16,173 nucleotides of DNA. Origin: Actinomycetota bacterium (GTDB lineage Bacteria; Actinomycetota; Acidimicrobiia; Acidimicrobiales; UBA8592). Each line of letters opens with the position of its first letter. The first letter of the stretch is position 1. The notes beneath the pieces were generated by a model. It saw nothing but the letters and a program-made list of their open reading frames with translations. It searched no databases and was not told the origin of the DNA. This document shows, piece after piece, positions 14,412 through 16,173 of the stretch. Made by a program: the position numbers and the translations under genes. The stretch spans positions 1 through 16,173 of the forward strand of contig PATO01000040.1 of NCBI GenBank assembly GCA_002712415.1. Reading direction: 5' to 3'.

Positions 14412-14781
14412 TCGCGCCACTTCCGCGGAAAGCCTCGCAGACTATCTCTATCAGTGCCCCGACTGGTAGGTCACTAACTGCATAAGCTGCCCTCGAGGGT
14501 GGAATTGAATCCCCCAGCCACTCACCATAAATCTCGTTTATCCTTGAATAGAATCCAATGTCTGACATCAGAATGGTGACTTTTACGAGATCATGCTTGG
14601 AGCTGTTTGCCGCCTCGAGTAAAGCATCTATCTTCGCCAGAGTGCCTCTTGTCTGTGACTCTATGTCACTGTTCGTTACATCAACTTGCCCAGACAGCCA
14701 AATGTGGTCTCTTACGCTAATTCCCGGACTGTAAGGAGCGAAGGTCTCGCCCCCTGCGTCTATTCTCAGCTTCCTATCCAT
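14404..14781 (-). CDS. ridA: RidA family (2-imino/enamine deaminase) protein
   Basis: RidA/YjgF/UK114 family enzyme, 125 aa, a cytosolic trimer that hydrolyses reactive enamines and imines, made for example by PLP-dependent dehydratases, to keto acids and ammonia. Key residues align with E. coli RidA: Y17 in APYSPG, R97 in PPSRAAY (R105 in E. coli), and E112 in LIEIVCEA (E120). The SGQVDV motif (30-35), the QTRGTLAKIDALLEAANSS helix and the NEIYGEW motif are also typical. Presence of the Arg marks it as the active RidA class rather than one of the Rid subfamilies lacking it. It sits 29 bases after the Nudix gene and overlaps the MFS gene by eight bases. Confidence 0.93.
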   Translation of the reverse strand: MDRKLRIDAGGETFAPYSPGISVRDHIWLSGQVDVTNSDIESQTRGTLAKIDALLEAANSSKHDLVKVTILMSDIGFYSRINEIYGEWLGDSIPPSRAAYAVSDLPVGALIEIVCEAFRGSGAND

Positions 14782-14810
14782 ATACCCCCGAAATCGTGGA
14801 GAGTCATAGA

Positions 14811-15257
14811 CTATTCTCTGAGCATATTAATGATGAGTATGTGATCTCCAGCAATCTCTTCCTCGGTAACCTGGTCAAGGGGGATCCAGTATGCCTCTGA
14901 GGCGTCATCTCCAGCAGTTGGAACTGAGTCAGGGTCGACCTCAACTCTGTAAAACAGTGCTATGACGTGCTTTCTTGGATCTCTTGTTGGCTCTCCGTGG
15001 ACCGCAATTGAGATAGGATTAGCTCCAATAACCCCCGTCTCCTCGAATAGCTCTCTTTTCACTGCATCTTCGGGGTCTTCCCCATACTCGACAAATCCCC
15101 CTGGGAATGCCAACTTATCTTTACAAGGCTCGTGACCCCTCCTAATTAGAAGTACTTCTTTCCCCCTATCTGTGTTTCTCGTCGCCACAGCATCAACTAC
15201 CACGGATGGACTTCGATAGCTATCCCTGCCACAATGATAACATGCATCACCCACCAT
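14811..15257 (-). CDS. Nudix hydrolase
   Basis: Nudix-family pyrophosphohydrolase, 148 aa, acting on a nucleoside diphosphate linked to another moiety. The complete Nudix box Gx5Ex7REUxEExGU lies at 54-76 (from G54, through E60, to R68-E69 and E72-E73-x-G75). Upstream LAFPGGF and the later HGEPTRDPRKHVIALFYRVEVD strand are common in ADP-ribose pyrophosphatase-like members, but substrate is uncertain. An N-terminal CYHC (C6, C9) looks like half a zinc site; no second pair is seen. ATG 15257 overlaps the uppS end by 11 bases and has AGGAGG upstream within uppS, so the two are coupled. A GxxxE-box protein next to a polyprenyl-PP synthase could act on isoprenoid diphosphates, but this is a guess. 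Confidence 0.92.
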   Translation of the reverse strand: MVGDACYHCGRDSYRSPSVVVDAVATRNTDRGKEVLLIRRGHEPCKDKLAFPGGFVEYGEDPEDAVKRELFEETGVIGANPISIAVHGEPTRDPRKHVIALFYRVEVDPDSVPTAGDDASEAYWIPLDQVTEEEIAGDHILIINMLRE

Positions 15258-16128
15258 ATCTCCTCCTTCTTTTCTGATAAGATTCTATTGCTTCATACAA
15301 ATCCGATTTTGAGAAAGAAGGCCAGAAAACATCGCTGAAGTGCAATTCAGAATATGCAATCTGCCACAGCAAGAAATTAGAAATCCTTTCTTCCCCACTG
15401 GTTCTTATTACCAAATCCGGATCAGGCAATTCTGAAGCATACATTCTGTTAGTTATCTCCGAGGAATCAATGGAACCAACTTCTAGGTTGCCAGAGGCGT
15501 GATCGACAGCTACAGATTTCACTGCATCAACGATTTCCTCTCTCCCACCGTAAGCGAGACACACCGTGAATGTAAAGTCAGAGTAATCTGATGTAACCTC
15601 CTCAGCGTGGGAGATAGCATCCCTGACTTTACTTGGGAGCATGTCTAGCCTTCCGACGACCTGAACTCTTACTCCTCTGTCGTGAATCCTCTTATCCTCA
15701 GAAATTTCATTTAAACCCGATACATACAAGTCGTAGAGAACATCTAACTCATCATCCCCCCTCTCAGAAATATTTTCGGTGGACAGTGCGTAAACAGTGA
15801 AATATGGGATTCCAAGATCCAAAACCCAGTCCATAACCTCCTTCAGCTTCTTTTTTCCTTCTGTGTGACCTAAGCCAACTGTGGAGCTTTTGCTCCATGC
15901 GAACCTTCTATTTCCATCCATTATAATGGATACATGTTTCGGCAGCTCACTTAACAAAATTCTGTCCCTGAGCCTGTTTGTCCTGATTCTGTCTGCCCTG
16001 GAAACCACACTCCAAGCAAAACTAGAATTGGCAATTTTTCTTGCTGGGATGGATATCAATCTGAACTTAAGCAGCCATTTTGCTAACGAATCCAAGCTCT
16101 TTCCGAGCACACTCCGCCGGCTGCGCAT
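15247..16128 (-). CDS. uppS: Polyprenyl (undecaprenyl-type) diphosphate synthase, cis-prenyltransferase
   Basis: Cis-prenyltransferase that chains isopentenyl diphosphate units onto an allylic primer to give the long polyprenyl diphosphate used, in Archaea, as dolichol-type carrier for glycosylation. Motifs: IIMDGNRRFAW (68-78, catalytic D71), GHTEG (87-91), YALSTENI (113-120), the basic-loop R-x-E-R-x-SNFLLWQ region (RTSGEERISNFLLWQ, 242-256) and AYSELHFSDVFWP (258-270). A basic, hydrophobic N-terminal extension of about 60 residues, including LAKWLLKFRLI, precedes the core and could lie on the membrane. At 293 aa it is longer than bacterial UppS (about 250). The start ATG 16128 is only moderately sure; GAGGT is immediately upstream, and a GTG at 16110 is an option. 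First gene of the minus-strand run visible here. Confidence 0.95.
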   Translation of the reverse strand: MRSRRSVLGKSLDSLAKWLLKFRLISIPARKIANSSFAWSVVSRADRIRTNRLRDRILLSELPKHVSIIMDGNRRFAWSKSSTVGLGHTEGKKKLKEVMDWVLDLGIPYFTVYALSTENISERGDDELDVLYDLYVSGLNEISEDKRIHDRGVRVQVVGRLDMLPSKVRDAISHAEEVTSDYSDFTFTVCLAYGGREEIVDAVKSVAVDHASGNLEVGSIDSSEITNRMYASELPDPDLVIRTSGEERISNFLLWQIAYSELHFSDVFWPSFSKSDLYEAIESYQKRRRRYGG

Positions 16129-16173
16129 ACCTCAGCCAAGAGATACTCGGGCTAAAGTACGTCGCTCTTGACT

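Noticed and set aside
1..16173. CRISPR arrays, insertion sequences, integrases, attachment sites
   Set aside because: No regularly spaced repeats, no transposase or recombinase motifs, and no terminal inverted repeats were seen; the tRNA-Thr 3' end is not repeated nearby.

Overview
The window looks like a piece of a planktonic archaeal genome, most likely a marine Thermoplasmatota (Poseidoniia / Marine Group II or a close relative). The archaeal assignment rests on a Pus10-type tRNA pseudouridine synthase, ribosomal protein L21e, RNA polymerase subunit Rpo4/F, a DUF655 protein and KsgA in the gene order typical of Archaea, plus archaeal-type phosphoglycerate kinase. The lineage is inferred from gene content and compact gene packing; no rRNA is present to prove it. 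Many starts are preceded by a GGTGAT-like Shine-Dalgarno ending 3-4 bases before the start codon, which helped choose starts.

Block 1 (2-3220, plus strand) is a tight four-gene run: an ABC1/UbiB-family atypical kinase cut by the window edge, a CrtI-type carotenoid desaturase, an ABA4-like (DUF4281) membrane protein and a small DUF971 protein. Stop and start signals overlap or lie within 26 bases of each other. This is a prenyl-lipid/carotenoid module built from families best known in plastids.

Block 2 (3304-7029, plus) is the translation and transcription housekeeping cluster: pus10, then a promoter, rpl21e, rpoF, the DUF655 gene and ksgA (TTG start with a strong SD). A perfect hairpin sits on the rpoF stop codon. 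Block 3 (7116-8664, plus) is a three-gene cassette of unclear job: a coiled-coil/zinc-ribbon protein of unknown function, a plant-type [2Fe-2S] ferredoxin with extra cysteines, and a 47-residue single-span membrane protein shorter than usual gene-calling limits.

Block 4 (8676-10272, minus) holds an M24 metallopeptidase followed by a small Cys-rich protein that resembles MIP18/DUF59 proteins. Phosphoglycerate kinase (10287-11588, plus) is divergent from it with almost no spacer. A tRNA-Thr(CGU) with encoded CCA (minus) abuts its 3' end. Block 5 (11726-16128, minus) runs uppS, a Nudix hydrolase, ridA, an MFS transporter and a phosphomannomutase/phosphoglucomutase. The first four overlap or are closely spaced; the mutase seems to have its own TATA box. 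UppS (polyprenyl carrier) and the mutase (activated sugars) both feed glycan assembly.

There is no gene-free stretch over 300 bases; the longest gaps are about 70-86 bases (3221-3303, 4732-4807, 5463-5533, 7030-7115) and hold promoters, SD sites or a hairpin. I saw no CRISPR array, insertion sequence, integrase or clear frameshift.
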